A DNA stretch of 34,623 nt from Chondrus crispus. Its lineage: Eukaryota > Rhodophyta > Florideophyceae > Gigartinales > Gigartinaceae. The notes beneath the pieces are model-generated. The model saw only the letters and a program-made list of their open reading frames with translations. It was not told where the DNA came from and did no database searches. The stretch lies in NCBI RefSeq assembly GCF_000350225.1, contig NW_005178978.1, positions 199,064-233,686 of the forward strand. Reading direction: 5' to 3'. Below are positions 17,163 through 27,494 of the stretch, one piece after another. Position 1 is the stretch's first letter. Every line of letters starts with the position of its first letter. The translations under genes were made by a program, and so were the position numbers.

Positions 17163-18430
17163 TTGAGCCGAGCCCGAGATCATCCGCTGGAAGAAGTTCG
17201 AAGACCCTGGTACAGGTTTAAGGGAAGGGAGTGTCCCGAGAAGATTTTGGTTCTTGCGCGAAAAAACTACAAAGTTTACGCGGACATTGGACCAACAGTC
17301 GGACTGATGAGCCGGGTGTTGTCTGTATTAGACACCGGCGCGGGACCAAACCTTGTGCGAAAATCGGAACTCCCGGCTGGAATGGAATCTCTAGTGTCCT
17401 ACGGACCGACCCAAGACATTGGCGACGCGAACAACAGGCCACTCCAGACTCTCGGAACCGTCAAGATGCCCGTGAGACTTAGACGATTTGTGGCTGCTGC
17501 CGATTTTATTGTGTGCGAGAAGATCGCGGTACCGCTGATTCTAGGAGTAGACTATTGCGATAGGTTCGTGGAGGCTATCTATCCGCAGAAGAGGACAGTT
17601 GAGTTGGCGGATTTCTAGGAGGTTCCGCTCGTAAGGCGGTCCTCGGCGAGAAAATCGAAGTAGCATATGGTCCCCGGAGAGGGCGAAATTGATGCAGAAG
17701 GGGAGCGAGTTTCCCCCAGGGTGAAGGTGGTAAGAACCACGACCATTGAGCCAGGGACGCAACAAGTAGTCGAATGTATCTCGAAGAGGACGGGCTTGGT
17801 CGTCGTTCAACCCTACGCACCCCCATACGACAAGCACGGATTGGTAAGCACCAACGGTGTAGTTCAGGTTGAGCCTTACAAACCTTTTAGATTGCTTGTA
17901 GCGAATTTTAGAAATTACCCGGTCAGGGTTCAAAAAGGCCAAGTGGTGGCGGAACTACTGCCGCACCCGAGGGACGTATTCAAGAGCAATACCACCATTG
18001 GTGAGGTACTTGGAATTCAAGAAAGGGATGAGGAAAAATTTACTAATTCTACCCCGCCGCCTACGGGCGAGAGAAGGTGCGAACCGTCGGAACAAGATCG
18101 CGAGGACCAGCAAGGAGAACGGGAGGAAGGGCTCTCCGCGACGACAACTACGAAGCCGGAGCGGCGGATTGAGTCTCCCCCGCCGGACGTGGAGGAGCTC
18201 GACCTGAGCCACGTGCCGGACCGGCTGCGCGAAAGATTCCGTCGGATGTTAAAAAAATATTCCCGCATGTGGGATGGGACCCTTGGTGAGATCAACACCA
18301 CGGTCCACCGGATTGAACTGGCCCCGGATACAAGGCCAATTGCACAAGCTCCCCACCGAGCCGGTCCAAAGGCTCGGGAGGTCGAGGACGCAGAAGTACA
18401 GAAGATGTTAGAAGCAGGAGTCATCGAACC
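17163..18430 (+). pseudogene. pol: Pol of element B, part 1: protease and start of RT (two nonsense codons)
   Basis: The protease has the intact LDTGAG active site. The frame is broken by TAG at 17616-17618, where element A has TCG, and by TAG at 17661-17663, where A has AAG. It then continues through the linker and the start of RT (TTVHRIEL and the EVQKMLEAGVIEP motif). Between about 17570 and 18480 the divergence from A is clearly higher than in gag. The frame ends in a 25-bp insertion at 18431-18455, which partly repeats the preceding GTAGAAGCAGGAGTCATC and shifts the frame by one. Confidence 0.85.
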
Positions 18431-18455
18431 GGATGTAGAAGCAGGAGTCATCACC

Positions 18456-19183
18456 GGCGCAATCAGAATGGGCGTCGCCCGTTTTATTAGTGCCGAAGCC
18501 GGACGGATCGATGCGCTTTTGCGTAGACTATCGCAGGTTAAACGCGGTAACGGTAAAGGACACGTACCCTTTACCGCGCATGGATGAGTGTCTGGACTCG
18601 CTTGGTGACACCAAGGTTTCCTCCGCGTTGGACGCGATTTCAGGGTATTGGCAGATGCCTATTCTGGAAGCGGACCGCGACAAGACCGTATTTTCGTGTC
18701 ACTCAGGTCTGTATCGCTTCTCAAGAATGCCCTTCGGGCTAACCAACGCGCCAGCGATATTCCAGAGAGCAATGGATATCCTGCTCTCTCTGTTCCGTTG
18801 GAAATGCTGTTTGGTGTATCTGAATGACATAATAATTTTTAGCAAGTCGTGGGAGGAGCACATCGTGTACGTGGATGAAATACTTTCTGTATTGGAGAAG
18901 GCAGGTGTGAAGCTCAAGCTTCGCAAGTGCGAATTTTCGTCGAAAAGATCAAGTACCTGGGCCATGTCGTTCGGCCAGGTACATTGGAAGTGGACGCCGC
19001 GCGAACCGTCGCATTGGAACAAGTGAGGTACCCTCAAACGCAGACCCAGCTCAGGAGCTTCTTGGGACTTTGTAATGTCTACCGCAGATTCGTTCCGCAT
19101 TATGCGAAAATCGCGCATCCGCTCAATCAACTATTGAAGAAGGGACAACCGGTCCAGTTGGAAGGATTCGACGAACCGTGCAA
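18456..19183 (+). pseudogene. pol: Pol of element B, part 2: RT palm and connection (frameshifted)
   Basis: The RT motifs FCVDYRRLNAV, SGYWQM and MPFGLTNAP are present, but the catalytic motif reads YLND (18817-18828): GAT has become AAT, removing one of the two metal-binding Asp residues. A 1-base deletion near 18933-18938 and another near 19181-19187 shift the frame twice more, each relative to element A. No functional RT can come from this copy. Confidence 0.85.
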
Positions 19184-21394
19184 AAAGCTTTTCACATGCT
19201 CAAAGACGCTATCTTGGCGCCACCGGTGTTGGCGTTGCCGAAGAAGGACCTACCATACTCGTTAGACACCGATGCAAGCGACTATCAAATCGGCGCTGCA
19301 CTATTTCAAACGCATCCAGATGGGCAACGTAAACCCATCGGGTTCTTTTCAAGAACGTTAGCCGCAGCCGAGAGAAACTATTCTGTATCAGAAAAAGAAT
19401 GTCTAGCGGTAATTTGGGGCGTACAGACTTTAAGACCATATCTATATGGCGAGCACTTCATTGTGCATACTGACCATGCTTCATTGAGGTGGTTGATGAA
19501 CGTAACCGACCCCAGCGGGAGATTAATCCGATGGAGGTTCCCCCTCTCGGAATTAGATTTCAAAATCAAGTACAAGAAGGGCAAGGCGAACAGTCAAGCT
19601 GATGCCCTGTCAAGATTACGGACCGCAGGAGAAACCGTCGACGGAATCGACGACAAAATCCCATGCTTTATGGCCGAACCGGCCGAGGGTACAGTGGAGG
19701 ACGAGGACAGTTTTGACGCGTTAGACGACATCCTCGCTCTTGAGGGAGGGACCGCCCCTGAGCGCGTCGATCAATTCCAAGCTGTCACTCCGGAGGAGCT
19801 CATTCGCGAGCAAGCCGTCGACCCCTTCTGCAACTGCATCAGGGAAGAAATGGACGCCGGAAAGGTGAGAACGTTCAGCATGGAGACCGAGGAACTCGAA
19901 GGAACTCTATGCCGTACCGCGGCGGAGTTTGTACAAGTGGTGATACCACAATCATTAAGGGACGGCGTCCTAGGATTAAGCCACTACGCAAAATTGGCAG
20001 GCCACCCAGGAGCCACCTCGAGTTCTGAGAATCCTGCGGTCGTGGAAAGCGAAAATGTTAGTCGCCTGGCTCACAACTGCTGGTCGCAAACCGCCGCATG
20101 TGCGCGGGAAAGGGTGAAGTTAAGAAAAAGCACGAAGGAAATGAAGCTGTTCACGCCCAAAGCCCCGCTGGAGTTTGTCGCCATCGACATCCTCGGCAAG
20201 CTAATTACAACTAAACGAGGAAATCGGTATATTCTCGTGATCAGCGATCGATACTCGAAACTAGTACGAACCGTACCGTTGAAGAAGATATCAGCTGCAC
20301 ACATCGCACAAGCCTTCGTTCACCATTGGCTATTCGTGTACGGACCGCCGATCAAACTGCTGTCCGACAATGGAACACAGTTCACGGCCCGGTTCTTTCA
20401 GAACGTCTGTCGAATTCTCGGCATACGCAATGTGTTCACGACTACGTACCACCCGCAAGCCAACGGCCAAGTTGAGAGGTTTAACCGCACGCTGACTTCC
20501 GCGTTGCGAAAATATGTTGGAGAGCATCCCAAGGACTGGGACCTATTTAGCGACGCTGTGACGTTCGCATACAACACGCAAGTTCATCGCACTACGAACA
20601 TCGCGCCCTTCGAGCTGGTGTTAGCTCGGGCGCCGAGAAGCATTGCGTTACAAGCACAGCCAAGTTTAGAAGGATTTAGCTCGAATCGAGCGTACTACCT
20701 GAAATGGCAGTCGTGGTTGGAAAGCCTGATGAAAGGCGCTGGTAAGAGCTTGCGGAAAGAACAAGCGCGCTACAAGCGAAATTTCGACGCAAGGCTCCGC
20801 AAGTCGGAGCATGACATCCCTTCAGGATCATACGTATTCCTTCAAAAAGAGCAAGGCACGGCTACCGAGCCGAAACATAAGTTGGCACAAGTGGCTACGG
20901 GTCAATATCAAGTGAAGGAGTCAACTGAGAATACGGTCGTCATTGCCGTCGGCGACCAGGAAGAGCGCGTGTCGCGAGATCGAGTCGAATTAGCCCCTAG
21001 TCTCATGGAATACACACCGATAGTGGCGCTACGAAAAGCGCTACAATTCGTCAACCGAGAATGGGAACAAGAAGAACCCGCCTCGCAAGCGAAAGATAGG
21101 ACGGATGACGGACCTTTGATAAATCAGGAAGCTGCGGGCATTCCGCCCGATCTACAAAAGATGGGAGGTTCGGAAGAGCAGGGTGAGGATGAGCCGCTGG
21201 CTCTTCGGAAGGGGGAAGGACAGCTGGACACGCAGGAAGAAGGAACGGGGGGTCAGGAGTACTTGATCGACAAAATAGTCGACCACGCTTATCAAGATGG
21301 AAAATTAATTCTCAAGGTGGAATGGTATGGCTACGCGATTGAGGACGCAACGTGGGAGCCGATTTCTCAGCTACCTCACGCAGCGCAGCAGTGA
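19184..21394 (+). pseudogene. pol: Pol of element B, part 3: RNase H, integrase and chromodomain
   Basis: A 730-codon open stretch ends in TGA at 21392-21394. RNase H has DTDAS, SEKECLAVIW and VHTDHASLRW. The integrase core is complete: AIDIL, SDNGTQF (catalytic Asp kept, unlike in A) and QVERF. Its HHCC zinc finger is scrambled: about 80 bases (20010-20090) do not match A, the first Cys of the CAAC pair has become Thr, and the YWP motif is lost, although the frame is open because the indels balance. The chromodomain at about 21260-21375 has EYLIDKIVDH and VEWYGY...TWEP, roughly two-thirds identical to that of A, against over 95% for the core. Confidence 0.87.
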
Positions 21395-21676
21395 CCTATT
21401 TCTGGAGGAAGAAACTGCCCCTCCCGCGGCAAGTCGCACGCGCGAGACCAGGATGACCTCCATACGCAATGTGGTGATGGAAAGCGAAAAGAAGACGCGA
21501 GCCGCAACCAGTCTCCTATGTTTTTACCTTCTTAACTGTTCTGTTTCGTTTTTTTATGTTTGTTTTCCCTTCCCGAGACGCACCTAGGTCGGACATTCCG
21601 GAGCGAGCGTGCGTAATTCCAGGAGAACACGACAGGCGCCCAAGGGCGACAGGGGACTGCGAACCGCCGATCGTGA

Positions 21677-22406
21677 TTAAGGCTACAAGCTGTATCTCGA
21701 GTTGAGGAAGATGAGGACGGATCACGTGAAGGAAGTCCAGAGATAAATGTGTCGCTACCACGCCTGATTCCGTTTCGACCACATGGGTACCCCGGCCGGG
21801 AAGCAAAACACGCAGACGCAATGAAGGATTGAGGACATTGTCTTGGTGGAGCTGAACAGCCAGGCTTGGTACAGTATTGTATTCGACGACGTCTGCCGGG
21901 AAGCGCTTCTAGCGCTACTTACGAAAGCCTATGTGAACACCGCTGGTGTGTGGGAGAAGAGGAAGATATCTGGTCGACAGAAGAAAGACGTTGGAAATTT
22001 TTCGGGAACGAGGGATTTGTAGTTGGGGAAGAATTGCGTAACGGAGTCGCACTACGTGGGGTTGTCGAAATCAATTTAGGGGTGAGGACAAAAAGGTGCG
22101 TTGGAAGAGTTGCGTGTTTGAGGATAACCCCCGAGTGAGGGTAGGATGTAAGAAAAAGAGGAGGAAAAATTTGCATAGACCGGCGGTGGATATCAGGGAC
22201 GTGGGAACGCTTCGCGGGAAGTTGCAACTATTGCTACGCGGAACGCAGGCTGACGACTTCGCGTATACACGTACAGTACGGTTCGAAAGGACGTGAGGGA
22301 GGTTGTACGAAGGGAGCACGAATCAAGAGGAGGTATGTCAGGATTCAAAGAGGAGCATAGATGGGAACAGAAGACGACCAGGGGGAAGGAAGCACGCTGG
22401 AAGTGA
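21677..22406 (+). pseudogene. Coding-like plus-strand tract 1 in the spacer of element B
   Basis: Overlapping open stretches in changing frames read as plausible protein: 21677-21832, 21825-22022, the end of 21866-22138, 22096-22296 and 22296-22406. The second contains IVLVELNSQAW followed by a segment rich in Leu, Ala and Val; the third contains VVGEELRNGVALRGVVEINLG. I recognise no family and see no clear match to the tract in element A. It looks like a gene broken by frameshifts or split by introns. The stretch 21395-21676 shows a T-rich run ending in CACCTAG, a possible acceptor, and nothing else. Confidence 0.35.
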
Positions 22407-22918
22407 CGACACGACATGCCGGCGGCAGAGGTAGTCGCACGAGAACGTTGTGTGCAGCCAACACAACGAGGGACGAGTCATTCTATTGACTAAGAAACAA
22501 AAACCACCGGCAGACAAGTGCACAGCGACACACGTGTGAAGCGGCCGTGAGAATATTTTAAAAAGAAGAATTAAGGAAAGCAGCGGCCGTCGTTGGGAAA
22601 TGCACACGTATCACGTTTGTTGTCATCAGACCACAGGCGCCGATCGTGCGGCCACGGAAAGCACAAGAGGAGGAAACTTGAGAACCAACCCCCCCTTCAA
22701 TTTCCCAAATACCCCAAATTAAGACTGAGGATGGTTGTTCGTGAACACCCCGAACGCTGACGGAAACCCCCACAGGAGACTCCGATTTGCTATGCTAAGG
22801 GCGTCGCCCGCGCGACCGTCGAATCACGACATGGAGAAAGGCCGCCAGGAAGGAAAGAGGGCAAGGCGAGTCTCTTTTTGAGGTGAACCCTGATTCGCGA
22901 AAACAAAACGGCTAACCG

Positions 22919-22989
22919 GTAAGTGCGAACCCCACGCTATTGACACAACCACCATCCCCTCCTTATCACCTTTTTTATTTTTGTTATAG
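22919..22989 (+). other. Canonical 71-bp intron in the spacer of element B
   Basis: The donor GTAAGT follows CTAACCG, the body is C/T-rich, and the acceptor is TTTTTGTTATAG. This is the best splice-site pair in the window. Joined, the flanks give a frame that runs to a TGA near 23255 with about 88 residues from the downstream exon. That exon starts with a YKDETLL segment and is strongly basic towards its end (RKRRMKKRER). The upstream exon is short, with a stop about 25 bp before the donor in the matching frame. The host gene or element gene it belongs to is unknown. Confidence 0.45.
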
Positions 22990-23436
22990 ATTACAAGGAC
23001 GAGACCCTACTAGGGGACGTCTGCAAACCGCCCGAAAAGGGGCAAGAAGATGGATCAACGCTCACCCGGGTGATCACCGTTGCCACGGGTAGAGGAAAGA
23101 GTTACCGCCGGTCGCATCGACAAGCATCGGACAGTACCGAAGGGAATGGGAAATCGCATCGAAAAAGAAGAATGAAAAAGAGAGAGCGGACCCCGTCGCG
23201 GGCAACGATGCAAGACGATCGACGAAATGGAACTCGTGAGGAAGGCCTCCGTTGAAGCGCGGACACACGCACAAATCTACGTAATGAACGGGGGGTCTGA
23301 AACGAGGGGAACACCTCGCTACGGTGAGAACGGCTGAACACTGTACACATTCGCCGGCATTTCACCAAATAGCATCGCTGAATCGACTGACGATTCTACC
23401 GGCGGTGGGAGCATGTGAATCGACCTCCGCAACGGA

Positions 23437-23952
23437 TTGTTGTCCACGAAGCTGGTGCCGTGGCAAAAATGGATGGGTTCACACCCACCTCAACACCATA
23501 ACTGTCAATTTAACTTGACGACACACGCCGCCAAAGCCGTTGACAAATATGTATCCATATATATATATATATTTTTTGGAGGGATCATACGGCGCAGCGC
23601 TAAAGGGACTTATGGAATGCCACGACAGACCTCCGCCCCCGGAACCTACTTAGTGGGCACCACACAGGAGGACACAACACGAAGCAAAGGAACCGAACAC
23701 GTCGTCAACGTCCCGAAAACGGACGTTGACGAAGGCTATTGGGACACCCCCTCTTCAAAGGCTATACCATGGACAAAACAAACGGAGAGGTTGGACAGGG
23801 GTCCAAGTATGGCCCTCACACAAAAAGACTTAACCAGAAAGCTCGCGCACTTCGTCCAAATTTCGACACCACAGGGAGGAAGCGCAGGGCAACCAGTGAC
23901 ACTTGTCCACGTGTCAATTTCGCTTCAAACCTTTATGTTCGATCGAGCTTGA
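23437..23952 (+). CDS. Hypothetical 171-residue ORF in the spacer of element B
   Basis: The longest single plus-strand frame in this spacer. The region around 23547-23576 is a TA repeat and T run that encodes a Tyr/Ile/Phe run. After it come about 120 residues of ordinary composition (segments TYLVGTTQED, KTDVDEGYWDTP and AHFVQISTPQGG). No family recognised. It could be an exon starting after the T run rather than a gene from its first start codon. Confidence 0.3.
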   Translation: MLSTKLVPWQKWMGSHPPQHHNCQFNLTTHAAKAVDKYVSIYIYIFFGGIIRRSAKGTYGMPRQTSAPGTYLVGTTQEDTTRSKGTEHVVNVPKTDVDEGYWDTPSSKAIPWTKQTERLDRGPSMALTQKDLTRKLAHFVQISTPQGGSAGQPVTLVHVSISLQTFMFDRA

Positions 23953-25019
23953 CCCGAAGCGACACCCCCAAACCGTACATTGGAACCCTGTCGGACCGCA
24001 AGTAGTTGGACAGTCTGAGGAGTCTCGTGCTCTGCTACGTCCTTCAGGGAACAGTATGAAAACCGAGGACAGCTCAGTACGCATGCTGATGTGAGCACGA
24101 AAAAGAGCAGGAAATTAACAAGACAAAAGGGGTAACTGAAGACGGTAACAAAGGGACTCGGCTCGACGAGAAAGCAAAGGACAAGAGAAGGTACTGAGGA
24201 AAAGAGGAGGAAAAAAGTGACGAAGAGGGTGCGACCGCAGTGACGGAGGCGCACCAAGAAAGCAACAATTAAGAGGAGGAAGTTGAGGGAGCCGGAGCCA
24301 ACGGCACGCTCGAATGAGAGTACCCTGTCCACATGAAGGCGATCTGACGTGAGGTGTCGCCCCTTTTCAAGGGCGCAGAGAAAAAGAAAAATTGAACTCA
24401 ACGCGGGAGAAACCTCCGCGGTCGAGCTAGCAGCACCGGATGCTATCAGGATGTCGAGCCGACTGGTGGGACCCCTACTCGCAAACTGGCATGCTCCCCT
24501 GACGAGGAAGCGGGACGGACAGTGAGGCCGCCTGAAGGTGAGTCAAAAAGGGACATGTAATCCCAACACTGAAAATAATTGAGTGATCGCGCAACTGTCG
24601 ATGTGTGGGAAAAGAAAATGAAAGAAAAAGAGGAGGAAGTCTAAGGACAAAGGTGTGACCGGGGACGAACAGGAGGGTTACGCGAGGACAAGAGGACAGT
24701 GGTGTCGGGAAACCCGGTCCGACCAGACCTGCGGGATGATATGCGGAATGCAGTCGACACGCTAGTTGGATACGTGTAGATCTACATGATCGATCACAAG
24801 GATGGGAATGTGTTTGGACTACGCGTAACAGGTGTGGCAGATAGATGTGGCTGTCCTACAGCTACAAAAGACTCTGTTGGACAGGCTCAGTCTTGACGAA
24901 GGTGCGAGTTCGCGAAGATGTGTCGCCTCGAGCTAACCAACAGAATGCGGAGAGCAAAACAAAAAAAATTATGGATGACGCACCCTGAGTTCACGTCCAT
25001 TTTCTCTTGCTCGAATTTT

Positions 25020-27371
25020 TTAAAAAAAGAGGATCACCCACCCCCTAGTTGTAACCCGGGGAGGTAGCAAAACGGGAAGGGGACGCACACTGCAAGCAAG
25101 AGGAGGAAGACGGAAGCCCGAGGTGTGTGATCCCGGGATCTGAGGGGACACACATGGTATCCAGGGGGGAACTCGAGAATGAGCATGCCGTGTTGTGTAA
25201 AGAGGAGGAAAAGGAAAATGAGGAAAAGGATGACGTACGTGTTGGAAAAAGAGAGGAAAAATGAAAACAAGAGGAGGAAGTTGACAGGAAACGGAAATGC
25301 AATTTATTTTCGGTGGAACGAAGGGAAGTGTCGACGATGAGACGACACTCTCAGAGGACAATGATCCGAACATGGATGGGCAGGGCGCTACCATCGCGAA
25401 TGGGTCAATTGGACAATTCATCCAAAGGGTCTTTTTCTTTGGAAGTGAGGCGACAAGTTGCGCCAGCAAGCACAGGTCAACAAGGGACGCTCCTCGAAGA
25501 GCCCCCTCGTTTATTTCGTGAGCACGGAGCAATGTGCGATAGACGTTGGCGGCGCCGTCGTTCTTTTTGATAACATCTGGAGAGGACGGGGAGGTCGAAC
25601 CTTCCCTGGTCGATTGGACTGCGTCGGCAATTGGTGACAAGGGGGCGGCAACTGGAACAGCCGCAGGAGAAGGGGGACGAGCTGGGACGTGCACAGGGGA
25701 AGACGGTGCAGGAGGAGCCAAGGGGGTAAGGGACGAAGAATTTCCCTTCCTTTCTGGGGCTGCGCGCACGGACAGACTATCAGTCCGGCTAGATGGAGAG
25801 TGGACCTCTCTCGTCTCTGATAGAGGTTGACACCTGGCCACTGGAGGTGAATGAGACCGCGAAGGGGATTTGACCTCCTCACACTCAGGGGCTCTCGTCG
25901 CCCTTATCGAAGCATTCACGGGGAGAGTGGAGCCGGCTGGATCGACAGGAAGTGAAGTCCGTGAGACCGGTAACACAGGGCGAGAACGCAAAGGCTCCCG
26001 GGGACAGAGGTAGCGCTCGCGGGGATCCGCGAGGAAGACGGGCAACTCAACCGGAACGGACGTCTGACTCCCATACTGCCGACTCAGACGCGCCTCGTCG
26101 CAAGAACATTGCGATCCCGTCCAGGGGTTAAACCAAGCGTAGTCTCCCGCACCACGATGAGCACGGCCAGGAGAGAAGGAGGTGCGTTGCCGGACGAAGA
26201 ACCGAGAGGAATTGTGACGCGGTATGAAGTCCCAATCGACCTCCTCTATTTTATCGAGGAGAGAATGCAATTCGATGTCTGCATCAGCACCGCCCAGGGG
26301 AATCAAATAATCGAGGCGTCGCATAAGGCTGATGAGCTGGGGAGGCAAGTACCACAACCTCCAGCAGTCGTAGGTCTCCCACAGGAGGGTCAGCGCCACT
26401 TTGGTACACCACTCTGTGAGGAAGACTACCCAAAGGCCGTGTCGAGGATCACGTAAATACCTTCCGTAATACGTGTACACAGGGCCAAGCTCAGCCCAAA
26501 AGCCTTGGCAAACCTCAAATTGGCTCCACCACGACGGAATACGTTGATAACGATTCGCGTAATGGGACCTCGAGATTTCGCGCGCCTCCAACATCTGGTA
26601 GGCTACAAAATAACCCGTGTCAGACCGAATACGGCGTTCGAAGCGCACTGTGTGCTGAAAGAAGGGGATGGTACCCCGCTTGATAAGCCGGAAATTAGCC
26701 GAAATTATGGCGTTGGTCCACATCATAGCGTCGCCCGAGACGGTCCGTTGGTTGAACCAAAGGCGGTTAGCATCACGAGGAGGGTTAGCGGAGGTCCAGG
26801 GTAGCATGTTATCGAGGTACGACCGCTCGCCTTCGGTGCGAAACTGCCACGTGTCACAACCGAATTCCTCAGGGATGAGATCCTGCGTCAATGGCAGCTC
26901 AAGCCTGTTACACACAGCGGTCATGAAGCGGGTAGATACCACCGCACGACCGCGAGGCGGAGTGTGACACAGAATGGAGGGAAGAATGGCGATGTGAGCC
27001 AACCAATCGAAAGACCGGATAGCTTGAAGGGGAATTTGTCCTGGAAGCATACCGGCGCCATCGACGAACGAGTAAGCGATGTCATCGAAGGCGCATACAC
27101 CGATCACTGAGAACCATTTAGCGGAAGCAAAAAGCTCAGGATTAAGGCGCATGGCCTTATCGTGGAGCTCCGACGCAGCAGGGTATCGACGCGAGGACGG
27201 AGTGTCCGGACTGGAATCGATGTGGGCAACAGGGCCAGCATGTTGGGAATCAGGGGGTAATCGAGGGATGGAAGGAAGACTTAGAGGGTCGTGGGAAGTG
27301 GAAGAAAATCCCACGCCGGGGCGCTTGCGTTTGGTGCCACCACTCGAGTGGCTCGGGGGTGAAGGAAACAT
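25020..27371 (-). CDS. Opposite-strand gene of element B, novel conserved protein (783 aa)
   Basis: This is the counterpart of the gene at 11094-12947, in the same place and orientation, with its ATG 123 bp from the 3' LTR. Both start Met-x-Pro-Ser-Pro and share KRPGVGF and LPSIPRLPP. From DGAGML to WFNPWT (about 300 residues) the two align without a gap, about two-thirds identical by eye, with conserved FGCDTW, FRTEGER, FFQHTVR, RSDTGYF, DPRHGLWVVF, YDCWRLWYLPP, GGAD and ELHSLLDKI. A Ser/Pro-rich linker and the motif VYRTLLRAH...SLPK (from about residue 609) follow. The last 130 residues are Pro/Phe/Ser-rich with no match in A; the original stop was probably lost and the tail is translated 3' untranslated sequence. 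Function unknown; a nucleic-acid or particle role is only a guess. Confidence 0.8.
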   Translation of the reverse strand: MFPSPPSHSSGGTKRKRPGVGFSSTSHDPLSLPSIPRLPPDSQHAGPVAHIDSSPDTPSSRRYPAASELHDKAMRLNPELFASAKWFSVIGVCAFDDIAYSFVDGAGMLPGQIPLQAIRSFDWLAHIAILPSILCHTPPRGRAVVSTRFMTAVCNRLELPLTQDLIPEEFGCDTWQFRTEGERSYLDNMLPWTSANPPRDANRLWFNQRTVSGDAMMWTNAIISANFRLIKRGTIPFFQHTVRFERRIRSDTGYFVAYQMLEAREISRSHYANRYQRIPSWWSQFEVCQGFWAELGPVYTYYGRYLRDPRHGLWVVFLTEWCTKVALTLLWETYDCWRLWYLPPQLISLMRRLDYLIPLGGADADIELHSLLDKIEEVDWDFIPRHNSSRFFVRQRTSFSPGRAHRGAGDYAWFNPWTGSQCSCDEARLSRQYGSQTSVPVELPVFLADPRERYLCPREPLRSRPVLPVSRTSLPVDPAGSTLPVNASIRATRAPECEEVKSPSRSHSPPVARCQPLSETREVHSPSSRTDSLSVRAAPERKGNSSSLTPLAPPAPSSPVHVPARPPSPAAVPVAAPLSPIADAVQSTREGSTSPSSPDVIKKNDGAANVYRTLLRAHEINEGALRGASLVDLCLLAQLVASLPKKKTLWMNCPIDPFAMVAPCPSMFGSLSSESVVSSSTLPFVPPKINCISVSCQLPPLVFIFPLFFQHVRHPFPHFPFPPLYTTRHAHSRVPPWIPCVSPQIPGSHTSGFRLPPLACSVRPLPVLLPPRVTTRGWVILFF

Positions 27372-27482
27372 GGGGCCCGTCTTGCTCTTGCACTTTCACC
27401 GATTACCGGACACGGCGGTGTACGGTTCTGAGAGAAACGGCGAGGAGACTATACGATGGCGGAGCGGCGTACAAGAGCGCTC

Positions 27483-27494
27483 GGAAGGGGGATA
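27483..27494 (+). other. Polypurine tract of element B
   Basis: GGAAGGGGGATA stands directly before the LTR start TGTAGTGCAAT and matches the tract of element A. Confidence 0.75.

Larger units (their letters stand above)
22156..25278 (+). repeat. Dispersed AAGAGGAGGA boxes in the spacer of element B
   Basis: Eight exact copies of AAGAGGAGGA occur, at 22156, 22665, 24202, 24271, 24628, 25098, 25200 and 25269, all on the plus strand, plus a nine-base match at 22324. Element A has one exact copy at 10914. The flanks differ, so these are not copies of a longer repeat, apart from the island at 24628. The stretch 24100-25000 otherwise shows no gene. They resemble polypurine tracts on the plus strand and pyrimidine tracts of introns on the minus strand. 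Confidence 0.55.

Noticed and set aside
23547..23576. TA repeat as a TATA promoter or AT-rich origin
   Set aside because: A simple dinucleotide run followed by T's, with no supporting gene start nearby.
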